Below, one piece after another: positions 8,564 to 15,780 of a stretch of 40,312 nucleotides of DNA (position 1 is its first letter; each line of letters starts with the position of its first letter). Below the pieces are notes generated by a model that worked only from the letters and a program-made list of their open reading frames with translations, did no database searches and was not told the DNA's origin. The DNA comes from JBJGXI01 sp045635475 (GTDB lineage: Bacteria > Bacillota > Bacilli > Bacillales > Amphibacillaceae). The stretch spans positions 1-40,312 of the forward strand of contig NZ_JBJGXI010000051.1 of the NCBI RefSeq assembly GCF_045635475.1, written 5' to 3'. Both the position numbers and the translations under genes were made by a program.

Positions 8564-9202
8564 TTACTGTTTTTCTTCATCATCATCATCTTTTTGATTA
8601 ATTACTTCTGGTTCTACTTCTTCATCTGTCTCTTCTTCTTCTTCAGTAGTTCCAGCATCAGGTGCAGATATTGTTACAATTGTCGTGCTTTCATCTTCCA
8701 TAATTTCATAGTTGCGACCTTCTTTCAGATCACTCACAGTGATCGTATCGCCAACTTCCATTTTCGATACATCTATTTTTATCTCTTCAGGAATATCCGC
8801 CGGTTTTGCTCTAACTGCTAAGTTGTACAACGGTTGCTGTAATACTCCTCCATCTTTAGACCCTTGTGCTTCTCCATCTAAATGTATAGGTACTTCTACA
8901 TCCATTTCCTGTGACATGTTAACCACATAAAAGTCAGCATGAATTAGCTCGTCCTTCAATGGATCTACTTGGTATTCATGAAGCATAACATCAACGGAAG
9001 AGCCATCAACATTCAAAGAGATAATTGCATTTCGACCTTCATCTCGTATAGTCTTTAATAGTTGGATGCTGTCGACGGATAACGTACGTGCTTCGTTGTC
9101 TTTCCCATATACAACTGCCGGAATACGACCAGCTTGTCTAATTTTCTTTGTATACGATTTTTTTAAATCTTTTCTTGGATCTGCATTTAGTGTTACTGCC
9201 AA
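8564..9202 (-). CDS. ctc: General stress protein Ctc, ribosomal protein bL25
   Basis: Binds 5S rRNA in the 50S subunit; in B. subtilis it is induced by general stress. The N-terminal L25 domain (about 1-95, with KKIRQAGRIPAVVYGKD) is followed by the TL5-type C-terminal beta domain and a very acidic tail of about 30 residues rich in Glu and Asp. The TTG at 9202 is preferred (212 residues) because GGAGG is 9 bases upstream; an ATG at 9208 would be only 3 bases from it. A SigB-type promoter stands just upstream. Confidence 0.94.
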   Translation of the reverse strand: MAVTLNADPRKDLKKSYTKKIRQAGRIPAVVYGKDNEARTLSVDSIQLLKTIRDEGRNAIISLNVDGSSVDVMLHEYQVDPLKDELIHADFYVVNMSQEMDVEVPIHLDGEAQGSKDGGVLQQPLYNLAVRAKPADIPEEIKIDVSKMEVGDTITVSDLKEGRNYEIMEDESTTIVTISAPDAGTTEEEEETDEEVEPEVINQKDDDDEEKQ

Positions 9203-9246
9203 ATTCATCACCCTCCATTGGATTAAAAATCACCTGTATACTATTA

Positions 9247-9272
9247 TTTCCCTGTACTAAATAAACTTAAAC
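9247..9272 (-). promoter_or_regulatory. SigB-type promoter of ctc
   Basis: Minus strand: -35 GTTTAA (9272-9267), 14-base spacer, -10 GGGAAA (9252-9247). This matches the SigB consensus GTTTAA-N12/14-GGGWAW and the classic ctc promoter. It lies in the short gap between prs and ctc. Confidence 0.85.
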
Positions 9273-9281
9273 CTGTTTTTC

Positions 9282-10235
9282 TTAATCAAATAAAATACTG
9301 ACAGATTGTAATTCATGAACGCGCACAATTGCTTCACTAATTAATGGGGCTACTGATAATTGTGTTACTTTTTCAATTCGCTTTTCGGGGCTTAGCGGAA
9401 TAGTGTCTGTAACAACCAATTCTTTAATTTTGGAATTTTGAATTCTTTCAATTGCTGGCCCTGAAAGCACTGGATGTGTACAGCATGCATACACTTCTTT
9501 CGCACCATTTTCAATTAATGCATTTGCCCCAATTGTAATAGTCCCTGCCGTATCGATGATATCATCAATTAAGATAGCCGTTTTCCCTTCAATGTTACCT
9601 ACAATATTCATAACTTCTGAGACATTAGGTCGCGGTCTACGTTTATCAATAATAGCAATTGGTGCTTTTAGTCGATCCGCCATTTGACGAGCTCTGACCA
9701 CACCACCATGGTCCGGTGAAACTACGACAATGTCACCGAGATTTTTTTCTGTAAAGTGTTCGGATAATATTGGAACACCGACTAACTGATCAACCGGGAT
9801 ATCAAAAAAGCCTTGAATCTGTGGCGCATGTAGATCCAATGAGATAACACGTGAAGCGCCAGCAGTTTGTAATAAGTCTGCCACTAACTTCGCTGTAATT
9901 GGTTCTCTCGCTCGTGCCTTTCTATCCTGTCTAGCATAACCATAGTAAGGCATTACGATATTGATCGTCTTTGCAGATGCGCGCTTTAATGCATCAATCA
10001 TTATTAAAAGCTCCATCATATGTTGATTAACTGGCGCGCAAGTGGATTGCACGACATAAACATCACAACCACGGATACTTTCTTCAATATTGATCTGTAT
10101 TTCTCCGTCACTAAAAGCGGTAACAGAGATTTTCCCAAGTTCCACGCCAATGTTTGCTGCAATTGCTTCAGCTAGTTCCGGATTAGAATTAAGTGTAAAA
10201 ACCTTCAAAGATGAATCTTTATATCCCGTTGACAT
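9282..10235 (-). CDS. prs: Ribose-phosphate pyrophosphokinase
   Basis: Makes PRPP from ribose 5-phosphate and ATP for nucleotide, histidine and tryptophan synthesis. It is 317 residues, class I length. The ATP and pyrophosphate-binding segment ARQDRKARAREPITAKL is at 101-117, VVSPDHGGVVRAR at 171-183, and the PRPP loop LIDDIIDTAGT at 222-232. A GGAGGG site precedes the ATG. It starts 26 bases after glmU ends and is probably cotranscribed with it, the usual Bacillus order. Confidence 0.98.
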   Translation of the reverse strand: MSTGYKDSSLKVFTLNSNPELAEAIAANIGVELGKISVTAFSDGEIQINIEESIRGCDVYVVQSTCAPVNQHMMELLIMIDALKRASAKTINIVMPYYGYARQDRKARAREPITAKLVADLLQTAGASRVISLDLHAPQIQGFFDIPVDQLVGVPILSEHFTEKNLGDIVVVSPDHGGVVRARQMADRLKAPIAIIDKRRPRPNVSEVMNIVGNIEGKTAILIDDIIDTAGTITIGANALIENGAKEVYACCTHPVLSGPAIERIQNSKIKELVVTDTIPLSPEKRIEKVTQLSVAPLISEAIVRVHELQSVSILFD

Positions 10236-10260
10236 TTAGATGTACCCTCCATTAATCATT

Positions 10261-11631
10261 TCAATCTTTTTTGAATTTTTTAGCATAGTCTTCTTTATTC
10301 GTTTGTCTTGCACGCGCGATGGAAAGGGCTTCATTCGGCACATTTTTATTAATCGTTGAACCCGCTGCAACATAAGCACCTTCTCCAATCGTAACAGGGG
10401 CAATTAAATTAGAGTTGCAACCGATAAAGGCATCATCTCCAATTTTCGTTAGATGTTTGTTCGTGCCATCGTAATTCACCGTAATTGTTCCACATCCAAT
10501 ATTAACACCACTACCCACTTCCGCATCGCCTATATAACTCAAATGAGATACTTTAGAGTTAGTTCCTAAAGTTGCTTTCTTAATTTCTACAAAATTGCCA
10601 ATCTTTACATCATCACTTATATTTGCTTGTGGTCGTATATGAGCAAATGGTCCAATCTGCACGCGTTTTCCGATGTGACTATTTTTGGCAACACTTTGAC
10701 GGACAACCGTATCAGCACCAATTACACATGTATCTATCTCACTATTTGGCCCGATTTCTGCACCTGTCTCAATATGCGTTTCACCTGAAATCGTGCAACC
10801 AGGTTGAATGACAACATCTTGCTCAATCACTACATCCGGACCTATGTACGTGCAGTCTGGATCAATAAAAGTAACTCCATTTCTCATATGTTGCTCATTA
10901 ATTCGCTTCTTCATTATTTTTTCCGCTTGTGCTAATGCTATTCGGTCATTTACACCAATGGTTTCTTCAAACTCACTGGATATATGAGCACTAACTTTCT
11001 GGTTGGTTTTTTTCAAAATCTCTATAACATCTGGAAGATAGTACTCGCCTTGGGTATTATCATTTGTTACCTGTTCTAATGCTTGGAATAATGCTTGATT
11101 ATCAAAACAATACGTTCCTGTATTTATTTCGTGAACAGCAAGTTCATCTTGATTCGCATCTTTATGCTCCACAATTCTTTCTACATCCTGATTTGTGTTT
11201 CGAATTACTCGTCCATAACCTGTTGGATCATTTGCTAATGCCGTAAGAACAGTCGCTTTAGCGCCTTCTTTCTCATGATAGTTTAGCAATGATTCTAACG
11301 TTTGATGTGTTAATAAAGGTGTATCTCCACAAACGACGATTGTAGTTCCTGCTTCACCACTTAAATGTTTTTTTGCCTGCATAACCGCATGACCTGTTCC
11401 CAATTGCTCCTCTTGAAGCATAAACAAAGATTCATCCTTGAGTTGTTCCTTCACTTTATCAGCACCGAAACCAACAATCGTAATTATTTGTTCTAATTGT
11501 AATTTCTTTAACTGATCTACTACATGATTAACCATAGGCTTCCCCATTACAGGGTGTAGCACTTTGTAAAGCTTTGATTTCATCCTTGTTCCTTGACCCG
11601 CTGCAAGCACAACTGCAAAACGTTTATTCAT
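10261..11631 (-). CDS. glmU: Bifunctional GlmU: glucosamine-1-P acetyltransferase and UDP-GlcNAc pyrophosphorylase
   Basis: Makes UDP-N-acetylglucosamine, the precursor of peptidoglycan and teichoic acid linkers. The N-terminal nucleotidyltransferase domain carries LAAGQGTRMKSKLYKVLHP near 8-26. The C-terminal half is a left-handed beta helix of hexapeptide repeats with the acetyltransferase site (VGSGVNIGCGTITVNYDG region). I start at the ATG at 11631 (456 residues), with GGAGGT 6 bases upstream; an upstream extension to 11745 has no family similarity. A GC-rich repeat separates it from spoVG. No convincing promoter was recognised in the AT-rich 180 bases upstream. Confidence 0.97.
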   Translation of the reverse strand: MNKRFAVVLAAGQGTRMKSKLYKVLHPVMGKPMVNHVVDQLKKLQLEQIITIVGFGADKVKEQLKDESLFMLQEEQLGTGHAVMQAKKHLSGEAGTTIVVCGDTPLLTHQTLESLLNYHEKEGAKATVLTALANDPTGYGRVIRNTNQDVERIVEHKDANQDELAVHEINTGTYCFDNQALFQALEQVTNDNTQGEYYLPDVIEILKKTNQKVSAHISSEFEETIGVNDRIALAQAEKIMKKRINEQHMRNGVTFIDPDCTYIGPDVVIEQDVVIQPGCTISGETHIETGAEIGPNSEIDTCVIGADTVVRQSVAKNSHIGKRVQIGPFAHIRPQANISDDVKIGNFVEIKKATLGTNSKVSHLSYIGDAEVGSGVNIGCGTITVNYDGTNKHLTKIGDDAFIGCNSNLIAPVTIGEGAYVAAGSTINKNVPNEALSIARARQTNKEDYAKKFKKD

Positions 11632-11814
11632 GAAGTGACCTCCAAATTTTATATAGTCATTTTCTTTAACTTTTATTAAATTTTTATTATTTTTAATTGA
11701 GTCAATTATATTATAATCAGTCATTAACGAATATATCTTAAACACACACCTATTTCAACAAAGAGCATCGATTTATGTAGAATTTAAAATTTAAATTGTG
11801 AAATGTAATTTAAT

Positions 11815-12124
11815 GGAGAAAGAACAAAAGCGCAGTGCGCACGTTTAGCGACGTATGGACTGAGGGAAACCTCTTGTTTCTGCGGTACCTATTCAGGTGA
11901 GGTTTCCTTAGTGCGATTACTCGTCCCACCGAAGACATTTGGACTGAGCCATAGGAGACAAAGGAATCATGCCACCGCATAGGGGTATGTCGACGTTGGA
12001 CGACAAGTCCGCTCTTAGTCGACCTTCCATAACACTTGAATCGATGATGACTTATCGTAAGGGATTCGTGAAGTCGCCAAGTTTCTGGCGCACGGACCTC
12101 TGGACACATGCAAAAATTCTATAC
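11815..12124. repeat. GC-rich interspersed repeat, family B, copy 1
   Basis: This shares with 35116-35345 and, inverted, 38748-38936 the blocks AAAAGCGCAG, GTTAGCGACGTA, GACTGAGCC, GTCGACGTTGGAC and CTTAGTCGACCTTC, in order. An extra module at about 11870-11940 contains GCGATTACTCGTCCCACCGA, which also occurs in the family A copy at 21116. The 99-codon open frame on the minus strand is not a gene: it lies wholly in the repeat and looks like no protein. It fills most of the spoVG-glmU gap. Confidence 0.85.
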
Positions 12125-12138
12125 TTTGTTATCAAATA

Positions 12139-12180
12139 AAACAGAGGTCTACAATCACAATTCTGATTAGACCTCTGTTT
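12139..12180 (-). terminator. Terminator of spoVG
   Basis: Minus strand: AACAGAGGTCTAATCA pairs with TGATTGTAGACCTCTGTT, followed by TTATTT. It starts 15 bases after the spoVG stop codon. Confidence 0.9.
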
Positions 12181-12195
12181 TCGAACCTATTTAAT

Positions 12196-12489
12196 TTATG
12201 AAGCTCCTGCCTCTTCGTATTCAACATCTTCTAACTCACCTGATCGACGATACTCTTCTAATACTGCATCTTGAATTTTTGCACGAGTATTAGAGTTAAT
12301 CGGGTGTGCGATATCCCTGAATTCTCCATCAGGGGTTCTTTTTGAAGGCATTGCTACGAATAGACCATTGTTGCCATCAATCACGCGTATATCATGAACG
12401 ACAAACTCCTGATCTAACGTAATAGAAGCAATTGCTCGCATCCTGCCTTCGGTATTTACGCGGCGTAATCTTACATCTGTCACTTCCAT
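12196..12489 (-). CDS. spoVG: Septation and sporulation regulator SpoVG
   Basis: Small nucleic-acid-binding regulator (97 residues) affecting asymmetric septation, sporulation and, in other Firmicutes, virulence and capsule genes. The start MEVTDVRLRRVNTEGRMRAIASI and the segment VAMPSKRTPDGEFRDIAHPI are family hallmarks. The ATG has GGTGGTGAG upstream. A SigH promoter and an AT-rich upstream tract match the B. subtilis gene, where AbrB represses transcription; abrB is also in this window. RidA (yabJ), which normally lies between purR and spoVG, is absent. Confidence 0.97.
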   Translation of the reverse strand: MEVTDVRLRRVNTEGRMRAIASITLDQEFVVHDIRVIDGNNGLFVAMPSKRTPDGEFRDIAHPINSNTRAKIQDAVLEEYRRSGELEDVEYEEAGAS

Positions 12490-12529
12490 TATGTCTCACC
12501 ACCTTTTTCCTATTAAAACTTAATACCAT

Positions 12530-12557
12530 ATTTCCACAAAACCTTAACAATTCCTGC
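12530..12557 (-). promoter_or_regulatory. SigH promoter of spoVG
   Basis: Minus strand: -35 GCAGGAATT (12557-12549), 11-base spacer, -10 GTGGAAAT (12537-12530). This fits RNAGGAWWW-N11/12-RNNGAAWW and closely resembles the known B. subtilis spoVG promoter. The A/T-rich tract just upstream (about 12558-12600) resembles the AbrB-binding upstream box. Confidence 0.85.
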
Positions 12558-12609
12558 TTTAATTCTTAATTTTTTTATAATTTATGGTTTAATTTTCTAC
12601 TAAAAAGGA

Positions 12610-12652
12610 AAAAAGTAAGGTTTAGGGTAAAAAACACCTAAATCTTACTTAA
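12610..12652 (-). terminator. Terminator of purR
   Basis: Minus strand: AAGTAAGATTTAGG pairs with CCCTAAACCTTACTT, followed by TTTTCC. The 5' arm overlaps the last codons of purR. Confidence 0.82.
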
Positions 12653-13457
12653 AGAAATTGCCTTTATGCACTTCAATCTGCTTATTTTTAACATCAACAT
12701 TTGTTATTTGAACGAGCGAAATATATTGATCAACTACACGTTCTTCTTCATCATCTTCTGCTTCAGCTAAAACTCCAATACCACTTACATGAGCATTAAA
12801 TTCGGCTAATAACTCTTTGATCCCATTAATTGTTCCGCCAGCCTTCATAAAATCATCTATGATACATACCTTTGTACCTTCGTTTAAACTTCTCTTCGGT
12901 AATACCATCGTCTGAATTTTTTTAGATGAGCCAGAGACGTAATTAATACTTACAGTAGATCCCTCGGTTACTTTTGGATCTCTACGAACGATAACAACTG
13001 GAACATTTAAGAAACTCGCAACCGCATATGCTAATGGAATACCTTTCGTAGCTACAGTTACTACTACATCAATTTCTTTATCGGAAAACACTGTAGCGAA
13101 TAACCTACCAATATTCCTAACCGTTGCAGGCTCCCCTAGTAGATCACTCATAAATAAATAGCCACCTGGTAACAGTCGACTAGGGTCTTCCAATTTATCA
13201 CATAGTTCTTGAACAAATGCCTCACTATTTTCTATTGAATAGTCAGGAATATATTTCACACCACCAGCAGCACCGGATACTGATAATAAATAACCGATAC
13301 CCTGTTGTTTGAAACTTTTATTTACAATAGCCAGATCCTCACTAATAGAAGATTTAGCTGAATCATATAAGTTGGAGAAAAAGGGTAAGGACACTAATTC
13401 CATAGGGTGTTCTACTAAATAATTAGTCATCGCCACTAAACGATCGCTTCTTTTCAT
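12645..13457 (-). CDS. purR: Purine operon repressor PurR
   Basis: Represses purine synthesis and uptake genes; PRPP relieves the repression. Residues 1-about 74 are the winged-helix DNA-binding domain (MKRSDRLVAMTNYLVEHP start). The rest is a phosphoribosyltransferase-like fold with the PRPP loop CIIDDFMKAGGTI, kept although the protein is not an enzyme. The length of 270 is normal for Gram-positive PurR, unrelated to the LacI-type E. coli PurR. AGGTGCAAAG precedes the ATG. It follows ispE by 55 bases, probably one operon, and ends at its own terminator. Confidence 0.96.
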   Translation of the reverse strand: MKRSDRLVAMTNYLVEHPMELVSLPFFSNLYDSAKSSISEDLAIVNKSFKQQGIGYLLSVSGAAGGVKYIPDYSIENSEAFVQELCDKLEDPSRLLPGGYLFMSDLLGEPATVRNIGRLFATVFSDKEIDVVVTVATKGIPLAYAVASFLNVPVVIVRRDPKVTEGSTVSINYVSGSSKKIQTMVLPKRSLNEGTKVCIIDDFMKAGGTINGIKELLAEFNAHVSGIGVLAEAEDDEEERVVDQYISLVQITNVDVKNKQIEVHKGNFFK

Positions 13458-13512
13458 CTTTGCACCTCGTAAAACCGAATATTTTCGTTAAATATATCAT
13501 TGATGTACGTGT

Positions 13513-14382
13513 TTAATCAAGTGCTTGGCGATATCCTAGTAATCGAACAACGTATACTTCCCCACAAAAACCTCGTAGGCCATTATAAATACGCTCTGCA
13601 CGGCTTTCATGTTGAACCAAAGAAAACACAGTTGGACCACTACCACTCATCAATACCGCATCAGCCCCAGATTGCAACATAAGCTGTTTTATTTGTCTAA
13701 CTTCTGGATAAAGGGACAATGTAACTGATTCTAAGACGTTGCCTAATTTTTTACACATCGTGGTGTAATCATTATTATTTATTGCACTAATCATCCCTTT
13801 TGTATCTGGATGTGCAATGTTGTTCGTGTTAAATTGCTGATAGATTGTTTGTGTTGATACACCAATTGATGGTTTAGCTAGTACGACCCAGCATGCTGGT
13901 GGTGGTGGAAGTTCGGTAATTAATTCGCCACGCCCCGTCGCTAATGCCGTCGACCCATAAACACAAAAGGATACATCAGAACCAATCTGAGCACCCAACG
14001 TTGCTAGTACGTCTAAGCTTAGGTTAAGGGACCACAGCTGGTTTAATCCTCTTAAAGTAGCCGCCGCATCACTACTGCCTCCAGCTAATCCCGCAGCAAC
14101 TGGAATTTGCTTAACTATCTTTATTCTTACACCTTTATTTATGTTATATGTATCTTTAATTAGCTTTGCTGCGCGGTAAGCTAAATTCCGTTCGTCATTT
14201 GGTACAAAACGGTTCTCAGACTCTATCTTAATTCTATCTTCTGCTAACATGCTTAACTCCACACGATCAGCCAAATCAATGGTCGTCATTACCATTTCTA
14301 CTTCATGGAAATTATCCGGACGCTTATAAAGCACATCCAAAGATAAATTAATTTTGGCTGGTGCTTTTTCGAGTACGTACAT
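13513..14382 (-). CDS. ispE: 4-diphosphocytidyl-2-C-methylerythritol kinase
   Basis: GHMP-family kinase of the MEP isoprenoid pathway, phosphorylating CDP-methylerythritol at the 2-hydroxyl. Residues near the start (KAPAKINLSLDV) and the ATP-binding loop PVAAGLAGGSSDAAATLRG identify it, with a C-terminal MSGSGPTVFSL motif. I start at the ATG at 14382 (289 residues, as in B. subtilis) with TAGGTGA 5 bases upstream; the GTG at 14391 overlaps that site. In B. subtilis it is followed by purR, as here. Upstream lies a 400-base GC-rich repeat that separates it from sspF. Confidence 0.96.
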   Translation of the reverse strand: MYVLEKAPAKINLSLDVLYKRPDNFHEVEMVMTTIDLADRVELSMLAEDRIKIESENRFVPNDERNLAYRAAKLIKDTYNINKGVRIKIVKQIPVAAGLAGGSSDAAATLRGLNQLWSLNLSLDVLATLGAQIGSDVSFCVYGSTALATGRGELITELPPPPACWVVLAKPSIGVSTQTIYQQFNTNNIAHPDTKGMISAINNNDYTTMCKKLGNVLESVTLSLYPEVRQIKQLMLQSGADAVLMSGSGPTVFSLVQHESRAERIYNGLRGFCGEVYVVRLLGYRQALD

Positions 14383-14521
14383 GCTTTTCACCTACTTATT
14401 ATAATCTCATACAAATAGTACCATATTACAGTTAGAACAACAAAAGTGCAGGTACTATACACGCTCAACTGCTCTATTTTTTATTTTTAAAAGGCTCTTT
14501 TAGTAATGTTTATTGCATTTC

Positions 14522-14925
14522 TGAACTTCATAATTGAAGTAAAATGCGTCGTAGTGGTGATTGCTAATCCGGCGCTGCGGAAAAATACGCCCTTTCCGCG
14601 GGGAACGCTCTACTCCGCCTCAATCGCAAAGAGCGCTCTCTGCGGGGTCTTCAGACTGTTCCTTTCCCGATGGAGTGGCGTATTTTTCCACAGCTTAGGG
14701 TATCTGTTACACACCTTTTATGAAGCGTAAGCCCTACACTTTGACTCCTGCGGGACTAGTGGCCTATGTGAGACCCCGCAACGCGAAAGCGCGAGGAGGC
14801 TCACTAGCCCCCCGCGGAAAGCAAAGTGTAGGGACGGAGCGGTGCACATGTATCAGTGAATACCCAAGCACTACTTCGCATACTAGCTATTTTACGTAAT
14901 AATAACAAACTTTTTGGAAACAGCC
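14522..14925. repeat. GC-rich mosaic palindromic repeat, family A, copy 1
   Basis: This fills most of the 567-base ispE-sspF gap. Its left end (about 14536-14572) matches the window's right end (40275-40312) with one mismatch. Its right half carries GACTCCTGCGGGACTAGTGG and GAGGAGGCTCACTAGCCCCC, also found at 31650-31735 and inverted at 20920-21000. The modules are internally palindromic. Open frames inside look random; no gene is called. Confidence 0.85.
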
Positions 14926-14934
14926 TTTAAAAAA

Positions 14935-14963
14935 GAGACAACCCATTTATTATGAGTTGTCTC
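14935..14963 (-). terminator. Terminator overlapping the end of sspF
   Basis: Minus strand: GAGACAAC pairs with GTTGTCTC across a 13-base loop, followed by TTTTTTAAA. The 5' arm is the last few sense codons of sspF and the stop codon is in the loop. Confidence 0.88.
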
Positions 14964-15129
14964 TCTGCAATTGCTGCTCTGCCATTTCAACAGCACGTTT
15001 CACCATATTTCCAGCATCACGTGCGCGAATGCCACCCCAGCCTTCTTGCTTTACAGTGTCGTAAAAGCCTAGTTCTTTAGCAATTTCTTCTTTCAAATGG
15101 TTGGACATGATCCCTCTACGTCTACCCAG
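14950..15129 (-). CDS. sspF: Small acid-soluble spore protein SspF, probable CTG start
   Basis: DNA-binding spore protein of the alpha/beta SASP-like SspF type (59 residues). The conserved part is GRRRGIMSNHLKEEIAKELG, then GFYDTVKQEGWGGIRARDAG and NMVKRAVEMAEQQL, very close to B. subtilis SspF, which starts MGRRRGVMS. Here the codon before GRRRG is CTG at 15129-15127, with AAGGAG 9 bases upstream. The nearest in-frame ATG (15189) would add 20 residues without family similarity, with a weaker site. I therefore prefer initiation at CTG. It lies downstream of veg, the conserved order. No convincing SigG promoter was found. Confidence 0.85.
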   Translation of the reverse strand: MGRRRGIMSNHLKEEIAKELGFYDTVKQEGWGGIRARDAGNMVKRAVEMAEQQLQRDNS

Positions 15130-15304
15130 AAAAAACAGCTCCTTTTCAAACCTTATATTCACGACAACCTTATTGTTTGCATATGCCATTATAATAACCT
15201 TGGTTTTACTATGTAAGAATACCACATTTATACAAGAACAGTCGCCAGAGCTAGCCGTGCTATCAGAGACATTTACACATATAGATTTATAAACACAAAA
15301 AAAA

Positions 15305-15326
15305 GCAGCAAACTATTGTTTACTGC
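15305..15326 (-). terminator. Terminator overlapping the veg stop codon
   Basis: Minus strand: GCAGTAAAC-aata-GTTTGCTGC followed by TTTTTTTT. The TAA stop of veg is inside the 5' arm. Confidence 0.88.
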
Positions 15327-15586
15327 TCTCCAACAACCATTTTGTTTAAATCATCGATGAAGTTTAACTCAACAGTTTCTGTCAAAACATCCGCATAGCT
15401 ATATGAAACGCGTTCGAAAGCATTTTCCTGCTGATCTAATTCAACAATAAATACAGAAGGATACGTTTCTGCAAGTGTTCCATAACGCTCAATAGTCTTT
15501 CTTCTCCCACCATTTGCTTTAAGCTTAAGGCGTTTTCCAATCTGTCCATCCAGACCTTGCTTGATTTCCACTAATGTTTTAGCCAA
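15320..15586 (-). CDS. veg: Veg protein (biofilm and vegetative-growth protein)
   Basis: Small, strongly expressed protein; in B. subtilis Veg stimulates biofilm gene expression by acting against SinR. The sequence AKTLVEIKQGLDGQIGKRL, then KANGGRRKTIERYGTLAETY, then PSVFIVELDQ is nearly the B. subtilis protein. The start is the TTG at 15586 (88 residues), with GAGGTGG upstream; the GTG at 15601 overlaps the ribosome site. Two consensus SigA promoters with extended -10 boxes lie directly upstream, agreeing with veg being one of the strongest vegetative promoters known. Confidence 0.95.
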   Translation of the reverse strand: MAKTLVEIKQGLDGQIGKRLKLKANGGRRKTIERYGTLAETYPSVFIVELDQQENAFERVSYSYADVLTETVELNFIDDLNKMVVGEQ

Positions 15587-15608
15587 TACACTCCACCTCA
15601 CTATTTGT

Positions 15609-15637
15609 ATTATATCACGATGTTACAATAAAGTCAA
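15609..15637 (-). promoter_or_regulatory. SigA promoter of veg, proximal
   Basis: Minus strand: -35 TTGACT (15637-15632), 17-base spacer, -10 TATAAT (15614-15609) preceded by TGA, an extended -10. Confidence 0.88.
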
Positions 15638-15647
15638 AAAATATTAT

Positions 15648-15677
15648 ATTATAACAGTATAATAATTTTATTGTCAA
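15648..15677 (-). promoter_or_regulatory. SigA promoter of veg, distal
   Basis: Minus strand: -35 TTGACA (15677-15672), 18-base spacer, -10 TATAAT (15653-15648) preceded by TGT, an extended -10. Both hexamers are perfect. The region between the two promoters is very A/T-rich. Confidence 0.88.
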
Positions 15678-15743
15678 CAAAAATCCTGCAATATATTTGT
15701 ATTTTCTCACTTTTTTCGAAAAATATGTACATAAATATAAAAA

Positions 15744-15769
15744 AACACTTGATGAGCTCACCAAGTGTT
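15744..15769 (-). terminator. Terminator of yabG
   Basis: Minus strand: AACACTTG-gtgagctcat-CAAGTGTT followed by TTTTTATA, 11 bases after the yabG stop codon. Confidence 0.88.
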
Positions 15770-15780
15770 ATCTTCTCTCT

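Noticed and set aside
11690..11725. GAGTCAATTATATTATAATCAG resembling an end of the AT-rich palindromic element
   Set aside because: Only partly similar, no partner end, and the tract upstream of glmU is simply very A/T-rich.
11810..12109. 99-codon minus-strand open frame
   Set aside because: It lies wholly in GC-rich repeat family B, resembles no protein, and the other copies do not keep the frame.
14506..14730. 74-codon plus-strand open frame
   Set aside because: Inside repeat family A copy 1 and its flank, no ribosome site, not preserved in other copies.
15127..15240. Possible SigG promoter of sspF (TGTATA and CATAGTA)
   Set aside because: The spacer is only 15 bases, 2-3 shorter than SigG promoters tolerate, so not called.
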